Assembly (NCBI GenBank): GCA_029959195.1
Contig: CP114127.1
Span: 1,240,001-1,304,000, forward strand
DNA length: 64,000 bases
Source: Dictyophora rubrovolvata
Lineage: Eukaryota > Basidiomycota > Agaricomycetes > Phallales > Phallaceae
Direction of reading: 5' to 3'
Shown: piece after piece, positions 47,911-60,100 of the stretch
Layout of the letters: every line of letters begins with the position of its first letter
How positions within the stretch are numbered: the stretch's first letter is position 1
Program-made: the position numbers and the translations under genes
Notes under the pieces: generated by a model
What the model saw: only the letters and a program-made list of their open reading frames with translations
Told to the model about the DNA's origin: nothing
Database searches by the model: none

Positions 47911-50900
47911 ATGACCCGCCACGAAGAGAACATAGTCCACGACAGAGACGAGGCTGTCGAGCTCGCCGCAGAGCTCCCTCCAACTTATGTCAACCGCACT
48001 TCAGTCTCATTCAGCAGCGACGAAAAAGATCTCGATCGCAAACTCGAAGCCATTCTCAGTCCCGACGTGGCTTTGGATGCTGAAGACCATCTCTACACCG
48101 AGTCTGGTAAAGAAAAGGTTCTTGAAACCGCTCAGGATTTCTCTACCGCTCTTGTCAGTCTTGACGATGACCCTGATTTGCCTGTGCATACTCTTCGAAT
48201 GTGGGTGGCCGGTCTTGGTTTGGCGGCCTTTGGTGCAGTTCTCGGAATGCTCTTCGTAAGTAATAATAACTCCGAGAGATAAATCCCCCCAACTGAAACC
48301 AACTAATCATATTCCCGCTCCGTAGCAATTCCGTCCTCAAGTAATTACGGTATCTGCACTCTTCCTGCAATTACTCGCCTACATGATTGGCAAAGTCTTG
48401 GAGTTCATCATTCCAGGTCCAGGATCGAGATGGCACAAAAACAATCCATTCTGGAACTTTGTCAATCCCGGTCCTTTCAGTAAGTCCCCCCCACCCCCCT
48501 TCCTAGTACGGAACCGCATCCTCAAACAAGATCTTCTCTATTGCAGATATTAAGGAACACGTCGCTGCCCAAATAATGGCTAATACTGCTGCAACCGCTG
48601 CCTTGGCTTGCTTTGTCTTTGCGTCTGATGACTTGTTCTATAATATCACCGTTAATGTATGTACGGGCACTGCATCTAGATTATTGATCTCACATTATAA
48701 CAGGCCGGTAATGCTATCTTCACCTTGTTCGCCTCTCAATTGCTAGGCTACGGCTTCGCCGGAATGTTTAGTACGTTCTCCAAAAAAAAAGTCACTCATT
48801 CCTTTTTTTTAATCATATCAACATGCAGGATCCTTCCTTGTATACCCAACAGCGATGCTTTACCCTCAAAACCTAATCTACGTCAACTTGTTCGACGTCT
48901 TGCACCGTTCAAAGGGAGAACTATTACAAGGGAAACGGTAATAATACTTTCCCCCTTTTTTACTCGGAAATGATAATTTCATAAATTCCATCAGGCTGAG
49001 ATTTTTCTGGATCGTTCTCGGTGCTGTGTAAGTTGGTACTCAGCCTTTCTTCAGTCGGTTAACCCCAATCTCAATTTTGATAATCACAATACATATTTTT
49101 AAAGCTTCGTATATGAGGTAAGCTCGGGGATTTCGTTTATCATTCATTCAAGACTTGTTACTAATCTGGACGTGCTTATAGTGGTTCCCGGAGGTTAGAA
49201 TTCTTTCACTGGTGCCGTGATATCGCTTAATGTTATCTCATACAGTTTATTGCACCCCTTCTCGGATCATTCAACATTGTTTGTCTCGCGGTGCGCGACT
49301 CAAACTGGGTATCCTACATTTTCGGTGGTGCGGAAGCTAACGAAGGAATGGGTTTTCTCGGTTTCGGACTTGATTGGGCAAGTAAGTTCGAAGAGAGAGG
49401 TGGTTTTATAACCGATTTCCCCCCTAATCAAATCAAAACAGATATCACGAGTCAACCATTTTATCAACCACTCGTAACCCAAATATCCAGTAATCACATA
49501 TAATTTTCTAGCCCCATTTTTTTTTCGGTTAAAATTTTTGTTTTTCTTTAGTTTACGTGGGATGGGCGATCAACTATCTCATTCTTCCACTAATTTTTGC
49601 GGGAAATGTGTGGCACTCGAAATCCTTCCCTTTCATCAGTCAAAACTTGTTTTGTGAGTCTCTCTCCTAAAGATTCAGTGTGAGGTGTCTAATTCCCTCG
49701 GATGTAAAGTTGAAAATGGGACCGCTTACAATCAAACTGCTATTCTGAACCCGTATGTTAAACCAATCAATATTTTTTTTTAACAAGTCGTTTTTTAACA
49801 TTCTTTCTAAAAAAAAAAAGTGATTTCTCATTGAATCGTACTGCTTATGAGATTGTTGGACAACCTTGGCAGAGTGGTTCTACGGTCATTTACAATTTAG
49901 GGTTGAACCTTTCGATTGGCAAGTTTTGATTGAAAAGTCAAATTGTTTTTGCTAATTTCTTTGTTCGAACAGGGGGGACCTTTGTGCACATTCTTTTGTG
50001 GTACGTTATTGCAGACTCTTTTTTAGCAGTACTGGAGCGTGTTCTGTTGTAGGCATGGTAAAGAGCTCTATGGTGCATTCGCAGACTAGTATGTTTCTTT
50101 TTTCCACCATGAGCTGTTGAGTTCCGTTTGCTTATGTTTCATTAGCTTCAAGGGCAATGGTGTTGACGATGCTCACTACAAGAAGATGAAAGTAAGGGCT
50201 TTCCCTCTCTCCCTTCAGTATTTAAAGTTTAACCTTTGAATCTCAATGCAGCGTTATCCTGAAGGTAAAAAAAAATACTGTGTTGTTTCTAGTAAAACTG
50301 TTGCTGACTCACAAAAAAGTCCCTATGTGGTGGTATGCTGCTACTGCACTTTCAGGTTAGTCTATCGTCGCGTGATCTTGTCCGTATTCTGATAGAAATT
50401 ACCCTAGCATTTATCGTCGCCAGTACGTCAAAACATACATTTATATTTGTCTTTGAGAAATGGAACCTGACATCTTTACCAAGTGGTTTGCATACACACC
50501 GAAAAATCACAGTAAAATCATTTCTTCATTTCGTCTCGTTTAAATACAACGATCCGAATCTAAAAATTTTCTCTCTTTCTTTTTCAAGATTGCCTTGGTG
50601 GAGTTTGATATTGGCTTTGGTATTTTCAGTTATGACTTTACCATTCTACGGGGCCATGTACGCCATCTTTGCGTGAGTGACTGAGTCTCCTTCCGATAGG
50701 CGTTGTGGATGATAATAAAACTCGTAGTTGGGTACCTATTATGCAAAACCTTTTCCAAATATTGGGAGCTGCTCTCATTCCGGGATCATCTCAAGCGAAC
50801 ATGGTATGTTCATTATGGATCTGGGGAGAATCGAACTTAAAATGAATTTTTATTCTAGTACTTCCAATTGTATTCTAGCGTATCTCTCACTCAAGCTACA

Positions 50901-52191
50901 TCAATGCTTTCCGATTTGAAGTTGGGTCAATACACTAAACGTGCGTTGTCCGAGTTCTATATATTCGATTCGTTCTGACTAACTCTGATTATTTAGTCCC
51001 TCCTCGTGTATGTTTATTTATTATCTCAATCCTTTGAGCCGGTTTTGAAATCGGTTTGTTTGTTTGCTAGGCTACGTTCATTGTCCAGATCACTGGAACG
51101 ATGGTTGGAGCTATATTGAATTGTTAGTTTCTTGCTCCTCCCGAGTTTCCTCTCTTATGCGTTTCTCATGTTAATTCTAGATGTGATCATGCAAATAGTC
51201 GTCAGCAATGAACGAATGATTCTCGTATGTGTCTGAGGCCATTGTAGGATTGCATATTCCTGATTTTTTCTTCGGGATATAGTTGAGTAACCAAGGAACA
51301 CGTGTTTGGAGTGGTCAGCAAATTCAATCGTTCAATGCTAATGGTACTTTGGGCGTTTTTTTATTTATTTCGGAGTCTAGTATCACTGACTTTTGGATTC
51401 GACTTGCAGCTGTTCTTTGGGGAGCTCTCGGCAAAGAAATCTGTAAGGTCAAATGTTCGTATTGTTAATCTCAAATCACTCATATCCGACATAAGACGGG
51501 CCTCACGGACCTTATTTCATCGTTCCAATCGGCATTGTAATCGGCCTGGCACTTCCAGTTATCCCGTGGTTGTTGTACAAGAAATACGGATGGAACTGGC
51601 TGAGATCAGTTAATACCGCGATTTTAGCCAGTTGAGTCGGGTTTTACTTTATCAAATATCTAGTTTTCTGATTTGCTTTCTTTTCAAAAAGGTTATATCG
51701 GTGATTTGGCTGGTGGGACGAACGGGTACATCAACACCTGGATGGCGATCGGATTGACTTCGCACTTTTACATCCGAAGATACCGCGCCGGGTGGTTCCG
51801 GAAATATAACGTACGTGTAGTGTCTAAAAATATAAGTTTTCCAGAAGTTCAGTTTTTTTTTGTAGTACCTTTTCGGAGCTGCGATTGATGGTGGAGCGCA
51901 GATTTTCGTGTTTATTTTCTCGGTGAGTTTGGTTCTGATTGCAGAAAAGTGATTACTAGATTTTTGATTTTCCAGTTTGCTCTGGGTGGTGCGGGCGGAG
52001 TTACTGTGAACTTCCCCCAGTATGTTCATTGTATTACTTCTTGCATTCGTGACACTAAAACAAGCCCACCTAGTTGGGCTTTGAATCCTGTAGGAAATGC
52101 CGTGAGTTTGAATTCCAAAGCACGCTCTCTCGGTAGCTAACATGTTTCGTTTTTTCAGGACTATTGTAAACTTACTCAACAGGAGGTGTGA
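47911..52191 (+). CDS. Oligopeptide transporter, OPT family
   Basis: Starts MTRHEENIVHDRDEAVELAA at 47911 and ends DYCKLTQQEV with the stop at 52189-52191; about 20 introns, some tiny exons. Landmarks in order are DLPVHTLRMWVAGLGLAAFG, AVLGMLFQFRPQVITVSALF, GKVLEFIIPGPGSRWHKNNP-FWNFVNPGPFNIKEH, ASQLLGYGFAGMFRSFLVYP-TAMLYPQNLIYVNLFD, LRFFWIVLGAVFVYEWFPEF, FIAPLLGSFNIVCLAVRDSN-WVSYIFGG, VGWAINYLILPLIFAGNVWH, NLGLNLSIGGTFVHILLWHG and FKGNGVDDAHYKKMKRYPEV-PMWWY. PGPxxWHKNNPF and NPGPFNIKEH are diagnostic of fungal OPTs, which import tetra/pentapeptides or glutathione with protons. Later exons (50580-52190) carry the remaining helices and a NTGYINTWMAIG-like cytosolic loop near 51700. Length and order look complete. 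Confidence 0.9.
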
Positions 52192-52556
52192 TTTGATTAC
52201 GATTTACGAGAATTTAATTCGGTGTATCTGGTGTCGTAAATCGCTGCTCTTTGTATCTCTTTTTATAGTTCTTTCTACAAAATATAAAAATTGTTTCGAG
52301 ATTCTGAGCACGTCGTGAGCCCGGGATAGACATCACTCAGGGTTGATGAAGCCTTCGACCCAATTGCGTGGACTAAGGCTTGTCTCACGTGATCTAAATC
52401 GGAGTACGCGTGCCACTGCAGCTCAGCTCAGCTTAGGTGTATGTATAATTCATTCTCCCCCGCGACGCTGTGACACCCCCTTTAACAATTTTGCGTCTCT
52501 TTCTCTTCTACCATTCACTATTCTACCAATTTACCAATTTACCATTCACCACTGGC
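52192..52556. promoter_or_regulatory. Upstream region of the RVRF membrane-protein gene
   Basis: 365 bases between two co-oriented genes. The last 70 bases are C/T-rich with repeated TACCA units just before the ATG at 52557; nothing else stands out. Confidence 0.35.
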
Positions 52557-55500
52557 ATGGATTCTTTTGATTTCCAATTTCTTCTTGTAATATCCCTCGG
52601 CGGATTTCTTGGCGGTATTTTCCTCTTTTGGATTAACAACATCGACAACGATATTATCCCCCCATTCCACTACGACCCCTCCCGCGATTCCCCCTCCCCC
52701 TCGCAGTGTTCCTCCAAACGTCCCCGCAATTCCCTCGCCGGTAACGCGCAGAAGTGTCAAGCATCGTCAGAATCATCGACATCTGCACGAAATGACCCTC
52801 TGGAACGCGACGCCTTCATGATTCCCTCGAAACCATACCGTAACATTGAAAACATCGCTGCACGCTATCGCGCCGCAGCCTACTCCTCAGACCCTTTCGC
52901 ACATGGCCTTTTACCTTCAGCCTCATCCCCAAAGTCTTTCCTCCACAATGCCCCTCCCGTTCCGCCTCTCTTCCAGTACATCTTGTCCGCTCTCATCGTA
53001 GTCGTCATCTGGGAGTTCTTGCGCTACTGCCTTAAATCTCTCAAGTCCCGCTGCACGACTTGGTGAGTCCCCTGTATATGCGGGCGCGTCATCCACTCAC
53101 CATCCAAGTAGCCATGTGTCTCACAAGTGTCGTCCTACGAAAGAGAAACAAATAGATACCCCTGAAGTAACACAAAGTGTTGTCGATAGTCCCTTGGCTC
53201 TCACAACAATCCCTAAACATCGTCGTTTGGTTTTCGAACCACGACAAGTTGATATCCCCCCTTCTCCCACAGAGATACTCTCCCGGTATGTCCACTCCAA
53301 TCTTTCACACCATGATACTAATGCATATTGTTTCAGCCGTCAATCAGCAGTTCGAAGAACATCCATCAGGTATGCTCATAATCCTTGACTTACTATCTGG
53401 TTGCCGACATTCGTTCCACTCACAAATTAATCCAGATGTGACTCGTCAGACTCTGGCTATCAAACTGCTCGTTCGCGTCTAAGCTCAAGCTTGAGTACGC
53501 AAAGCGCAGCTACCAACAGGTAAGCATTGGTTGCTTTCTTGAGCGAGACTTGGTCCTGAGCAACTTATACCTCCCAAAGTCCATTTAGATCATTCCCTTG
53601 CATAACCCCGCCCTCCCCTCTAAGATTAAAATTAAAAACAAAGGCATCGTCCTTGCCTAAGGATGTTTTCACGGTTACGACCTATAACACACACACTACT
53701 TCCGTCGATAATTCCACTCCCAGAGATACCGCTAATGCTAGTGCGAAATCAATCGACCCAAATGATATATCTGCTGAAGTCTTGAATAAAAGTGAGAATG
53801 AGAATGAGAATGCTTCGATAAAGATTGGTCCTACTCAGTATGCTCTCGTCCTCAATATTTTTTCCTAACTAATCTAACCAACTTATACAAAGTACAAACA
53901 ACGAAGTTGTTGATAATACTACACCAATTAATCCAGACGAGACATTCTTGGTTGAGTAAGTAAAACGACCTCGCGCAAAACGTTTCAATTGATTTCTTTT
54001 AGAAATTCTAGAGCATATACCCCACGTAAAGAACCAAATTCTTGCGTCTCGCCTAATATAACACCAACACCGGCAACACCGCATCAAAATATCGTGCCAA
54101 TGCCGTTTAAGTTCAGATCCTCAGCGAAAAAGATTACCCTTTCACAGACTCCGAGTCTATCTCCAGCAACGCCCCTTCGAGCGACCACTGGCATGTTGTC
54201 ATCTCTTTCAAATTCTTTAGACGAAAAAACTATCATTCCAAATGCGTTATCTCCGGCAACCCCGCTTCATAGTACTACCGCGCTTGCAAATTATTTCGAT
54301 CTCTCAGAGAAAAAAACTCCAACTTTGAATAACACACAATCTCCAAAAATGCTCACCCCACTCCCTCCATTTGTTGTAGCCAGAAAACGTCGCAAACTTG
54401 ATATTCGACGATCGTCAAATGAAAGTCCACCTAGTAGTAGTCCACCTAGTAGTCCACCTAGTCCATCTAGTCCTACGTCAAGCCCACCTGTAACACATGA
54501 CCAATCCCCCGAGTCCTCGCGACTACGTCCTGTACTTTCTCCACATCCAATGACATCTCCATCTCCCTCTTCCTCTCTAACTTCGAGTCCTCGACTCGAA
54601 AGTCTACCTAGTATAATATCACCAAATCGTATAACTTCACTTCTTGCCACTAAACTTGATTTATTCGATTCACCGAATAATCGATTTACTCCCATTGAAC
54701 GAACTGTGCTACACGACCGGCACATGAACCCCTCGCTACTCAATGAAGCGAGTCTCAGTCTCATTCCGAGTCGGAGTAGTAGCGTTCAATCCCTCGACGA
54801 TAGCGGTAGTAATGAAACTTCACCACTCCCGATTCTGCCGAGTGTCACTCGGAAACCTGAAAAATTCACTGTATACACGGGGAATGAAGAAAAAGGAGGA
54901 GGAGGAGAAGAACAATCTGAACCATGGCAGCAAAGTCCCCCGCCGGCATCGCTCCCCGTTCTTCCTCCACGACCGAAATTTAGTATATATACGGGGAGCG
55001 ATCCCAGCGGTGCGTCATCATCATCGTCCAACAGCAGCAGCAGTTATAGTGATGATTCGTCGACTCGACCTTTACCTGGAACCGATCTACAAACATTGAA
55101 TGAAAATCTCTTGCGACGGATTAAACGGATTGATAGGATTCGGGCCAAAGCGCGATTGCCCGATCAAAACGATGAGAACGAGGAGCCTAGGGGAGAGAAG
55201 CCGGGCCCCGTCGATGACGACGCCGGGTCGGACGGTATTGAAAGACACTCGACTCATGAGCAGATTATGGTTGCGAAAGAAAACTTAATGAAGCGGATTA
55301 GTATGATGGCTGAAGAACGAAGGAGGAGGCGGGTGGGGTTTACGCCTTTAGCTGAAGTTCAAAAGGAAGAAGAATCGTTGCGGTATGCATTGGTGTTTTG
55401 TGTGGTTTTTTTATACTCATGTTCCTCATTCAATGGCAGTTCTTCTGATGGATCCTCTATACTTTCAAACAGACCCGGCCGCCGCGTTCGCTTCGCCGAA

Positions 55501-55899
55501 AGCAAAAACACGATACACGTCTTTGAAGCAGTAAAAGCAGACAACACAGCATACACGCCCACACTCTGGGCACTTTCCAGACACTCTAAAACTTTCTACG
55601 ACGAAGAGTCCGGAGATGAATATACGCGCGAGCTGACGCGGGAGGAGCTGATCGAGTGCGAGGAGCTCGATACTAGTATTCGATTGGAGCTTGATGATTT
55701 GAGGAGGGAGATGGCGGAGAAAGGGACGGTTGTGTTTTTGAGGCATCATCTTGGGTGTACGGATTTGGGGTTGAGTCCCGATAAATCTGGCCGAGTTGAT
55801 TTTAGTTTTGAGGCGGATGATGATGAGCCTGTTGAAGAAGTTAGTGGGGTTGATTTAGAGTGTTGTTATGAGGAGGAGGAGGAGGGTTTAAATTCTTGA
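52557..55899 (+). CDS. Membrane-anchored Ser/Pro-rich protein with RVRF (PP1-docking-type) motif
   Basis: Eight exons fit join(52557..53062, 53112..53285, 53337..53369, 53436..53519, 53625..53837, 53893..53955, 54003..55382, 55473..55899), about 959 residues, every junction in phase 2. Two hydrophobic segments lie near the N-terminus (FQFLLVISLGGFLGGIFLFW and LFQYILSALIVVVIWEFLRY), then a long disordered Ser/Pro region with repeated SLSPATPL (three copies) and PPSSSPPSSPPSPSSP runs, and paired FTVYTGNEE / FSIYTGSDP motifs. Helical KENLMKRISMMAEERRRRRV precedes PGRRVRFAES, where RVRF fits the protein phosphatase 1 docking consensus. The acidic C-terminus includes EEEEEGLNS. I do not know the family. 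The RVRF reading is a motif-level inference. Confidence 0.75.
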
Positions 55900-57142
55900 T
55901 TTCGATTTCGGTTTCGGTGAATTTTTTCTTTTTATACCCTTTGATTTGTCTCATACCTTTGGATCTGTCTCATAATACCCTTGGATCTTTTTTGATACCC
56001 TGGATTTTGTCTACTGTCACTCACTCGAATTATATATGTATTATTCTCTTCTTTTGTGTCTGCTCTTTTTCATCGGTTTTGTAACCCTCGAATTTATTTC
56101 ATATGTATGTATTCGACCCATGTATAATTCTCTTTGTCCAAATTGTCTTCTGTATTAATCTTTCCCATATTTCTTTTTGTATCGATTGACTTGTATTCTT
56201 TTATGAAATACACTTGGTTTGTAACGATTGTTATTACATATATGTACACACGAAGAAATAAAATTACTATCAAAACAAAAAGCACCCCTCCATCAATCAT
56301 CAAATAATGATCCGAACCAACATCCGACCTCGACCTCCTCCATCATAGGCAGAAAAGAAAAGAAAATAGTTTTCGTTTGTTAAATTTGAAAAATGCTTAC
56401 TACTACGACTGCTATTGCTACTGCTACTACTGACAGCAAATGTCCGAGTCTTTTACTTGCTAAGTTATTAACTACTGTTTGATTTGAGTGATATAGGAAC
56501 GAATGCAAACAAAGCGGGAAAAGCCTTGGAAAGGGAAAAAAAAAGATGATTTTAGAAAACAGGTGCCTGAATTCAAGGCGATCAAATTTCTTTGACAATT
56601 ATAATTTCAAGTAATAGAATAGAATAGAGTAATAAAAGAGAGACACCAAGAAAGAAAGAGAGAAGAATATTTTTTGGAAAACAAAAGAATGGTCGAGTTT
56701 CTAAACAGAGAGTGAAACTGGAGAAACGAAAGTCGAGGTTTCGAAAGCGAACAAGAAAAAAAGGGAAGGGAGAAGGCTGTCTTTGGTCGCCGCCGGCTGA
56801 TAAACGCTCGAGGTAATCTTGACTTTTTTGATAAAAGGAGGGAAAACAGTTTAAGAGGAGAAGAAGAAACGTTAGTGGGAAAGCGCTAACAATACAGAGT
56901 TGACGGGACGGAAAAAGATGAAGGAATGAATGCGTGCGTGCGTGAAAGATAGTTATATCAGGTTAGGTCAAAAGGCAGACGAATTATGCTCGATGATATC
57001 AAAAATAAAAAGAAACAGAACACAGAGGTGAACTGCATGCAAGACTTTCTAGTGAACATATGTAAGTAATGAAAAAAACCGCGGAATCTGCTAACCCAAA
57101 CTCACGTGTGTCACTCCATGAAGCAAGTCCGGAATTCGGATT
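55900..57142. other. Intergenic region between convergent genes
   Basis: 1.2 kb holding the 3' ends of the RVRF protein (plus) and the RGS protein (minus). The first part has a degenerate short tandem repeat (listed separately); the remainder is A/G-rich with AAAGAGAGA tracts. No gene is supported. Confidence 0.5.
55925..56010. repeat. Degenerate tandem repeat, ~22-base unit
   Basis: Three to four imperfect copies of a unit like ATACCCTTGGATCTGTCTC follow one another directly after the stop codon region of the RVRF-protein gene, in its probable 3' untranslated region. Confidence 0.7.
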
Positions 57143-60100
57143 TCATCGGACATGCAAAACAGGCAGACTAACAATAACACCTAACCAAATCCACACACTA
57201 AGAAACGCATACACAGCGCTCCGAACGACAATCTCCCATTGACCGCGGCTCACTAACGGAGACAATACACGCGTCAACGGGCCAAATGCAGGAACGGACA
57301 TGACAGACTTGAGACGACTTCGCCAATGGTCGTCGCTCGATGAAGAATCTTCAGAGTCGTTGGAGGATAAGAGAAAGTTCGAAGAAAGTTGAGCGGAGGA
57401 TGGGCGAGTTGATGGTGCTGCTACTACTGGAGCTGGAGGAATTGATGATGACGATGATGACAATGGTGTTCCTGAGCGAGAGCGAGTAGTGATGTTGCGA
57501 ATTGTATCTTTCATTTTATACGTCCAGGCTCTGTTGTGATGACTTGGAGAGGCGTACGGGTATGGATATGTAGCACCACCACCACCACCATCTTTGGGTA
57601 GATTCCTAAACGTCGAAGGAGCAGACGCAGAAGCAGAACTAGACCAAAAAGAAACAGGAGAGTGAGGTGTAGGTGGAGGAAGAAGAGCGGCGTTCCTTTT
57701 CTTCTGTTCCTCGAGAGCAGCAGCTTCGGCGATTTTGGCTTCGACAGCTGGATGACGCGGACACGTGTCGAACCAGAATTTGGAGCTTTTAGTCTTGAGA
57801 GGAAGAGGAAGAGGCATTGATGATGATGGAGATGGTGAAGAAACGGTATTGACGTTGGCGATAGCAGCAGCAGTTGCGTGGTGGTAGCCCGGAATAACAG
57901 AATGCGTAAATTGAGACGACGGTAAAGCTGGTGAAATTGGTGGAATAGCACGAGATGCACCTATCGGTGTAGACGACGACGCTGCTACGACTAGAGCTGG
58001 CGCTGATGTTGGGGTGTGAAGCTGGAGTCTAGGTGGCCGTGGTCGGGCTGGACGCAGTGGGGTAATAGGCTCCACAGGTATATTCTCCTTATTCCCGTCT
58101 TCGTCTTCATCTTCATCTATTGCTTTTTCATCCTCGAACTGCAGACCCGGTAAACCCTGGAAATCGAATATAGGCGCACGAGGAGGAACACGAGGCGGAG
58201 AGGAGACCTTGGTCGATTCCGGACCCGGATTCGGATTCGTGTCTTTCTCCTTCACTATAACATCTCTTTCACCAGATGCTCTACTCATCGACAACGAAAC
58301 GCGAGGAACAGACTCTAAATCAGGTAACACCTCAGCGGCATATTCTCTTGGTATAAAGCTTGCTGTACATTGGTCTGCTAGTATCGTACCCGCTGGCGCA
58401 TTTGGATGATGATGATGATGTACCAACTCACTCGTACCAAAAATAGACGCACGATCACGAGGAGGTGCATAAAACGACTCAATTGTCTGCGCCTGAGATA
58501 CCGAACGAGCATGAAATGTCGATGATGATGATGATTCTACACCATACGCATACGCATCCGTATTTGTCTCAATCTCACAGGAGTATCCCTCAGCAGGACA
58601 GGTAGCACATGTGCGAGCATGTACCGACGCTGACATTACACCATGTTCGGGATCATCTTCATAGACGCCCTCTTCAGGAACTGAATGCACACCATGGGCA
58701 AGCCCAAAGTTGAAACCGAATCCGCGAGACCAACGGGATGCACGAGATGACACACGTCGATCCCACGACGAAGGCCTTGCGGACGCGCTTCGTGTGCTGC
58801 TTCTTCTACTATGGGGAACGTTCTTGTCGTCGTGATTCGCACCCCCAATCCAACTTCGTACACCGAATGTGCCCGCGTGGCTTATAGGTCTAGTGGGAGT
58901 CGTACTAGCAGCCGCGTCAAGTATAGCCACAGGAGTTGTAGGGGAAGAAGAGGTTATTTGAGCCTTTTCGTCGTTTACACTGTCTTGCGTTCCACCTGGG
59001 ACTGAGACGGACGTGTCCGCTTTATCATTATTACACGAAGTGGTAGAAACTGCAGAACCGCCGCCAGTAGTAGCACCGGAATTGACGCGACGTCCGACAC
59101 TAGATGAAACACCAGACGTAGCCCATTGAATGACCGAACTAAAAGCAGACATAACACGAGATCCAGGAGAAGAAGCCGAAGTATTCCTCGAAGTAGTCCA
59201 AGTTTCCTTCTGACTTTTTTCTTTTTCTCCACCGTTCCATCCATTACCACCACCACCATTACCGCTTTCCCACATCCACTCATCCTGGTGTTCATACCTC
59301 ACTGACGTCTGAAACGCAGGAGAAATGACAATACCATGATCCGAAGACGACCCGGACTCGTCAGATTCAGAATCGACCAAATCTATCGTTGGGGTTGTCG
59401 GAACGTTCGATTGAAGGCTCGTAGAACTAGCCACAGGCACATCTAAATGAGGTTTCTTTTCTTTGAAATCGCCCACACTTGAAGCTGGGGATACGCTGGC
59501 ACTGATAGATAGAGGGGACTCGGGGATAGGCGATAAGGAAAGAATAGTGGATAATTGCAACGGAAGTTTGTGATCGCCAGTAGGGTTTCCCCCTTCCTTG
59601 CGCTGCTGAGTCGGGGACATCATATTCGTAGCGAGTCCATCTTCTTCCTCCTTAGCCTTCTCATCACCCTTGTTACCGACTGAAAATCCCAACTTCACAA
59701 TGGGTGCATCTGTTGCTGTTACGGGTAAAACGAGTGCTGATGGGGGTGAAGAAGGTCCGTTGTTACCAGCAGGAAGGGAAGCCTGAGGCACTACGACTGG
59801 TTGATGGTGGGGTCCATGATCATGATTGTCAGGAATATCCTTATCATTAATGATGTTATTATTATTCTTCTGATCAGCCTTTCTTTGAGGATTCGCGGCG
59901 CCGTTTGGGTGATGGTTTTTCTCGGATGGGACGTTTTTCTCTTTCACGGACGGCTTCTCTTCCTCTCCAGTTTTGGTGAAAAAACTCCTTAATCGAGGTC
60001 TGGCACGAGCAATTGCACGGGGATTGGAAATAGCGGGTTTGACAAGCTCGAATGAGCGCAGTTGGCGTAGATCACCGAATAGGTAGATCATCATACATAT

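Noticed and set aside
54291-54764. 157-codon minus-strand frame
   Set aside because: Antisense shadow of the Ser/Pro-rich region of the RVRF protein.
57511-57960. 149-codon Leu/His-rich minus-strand frame
   Set aside because: An alternative frame of the low-complexity insertion in the RGS protein; its composition is what frame-shifted Ser/Pro-rich DNA gives.
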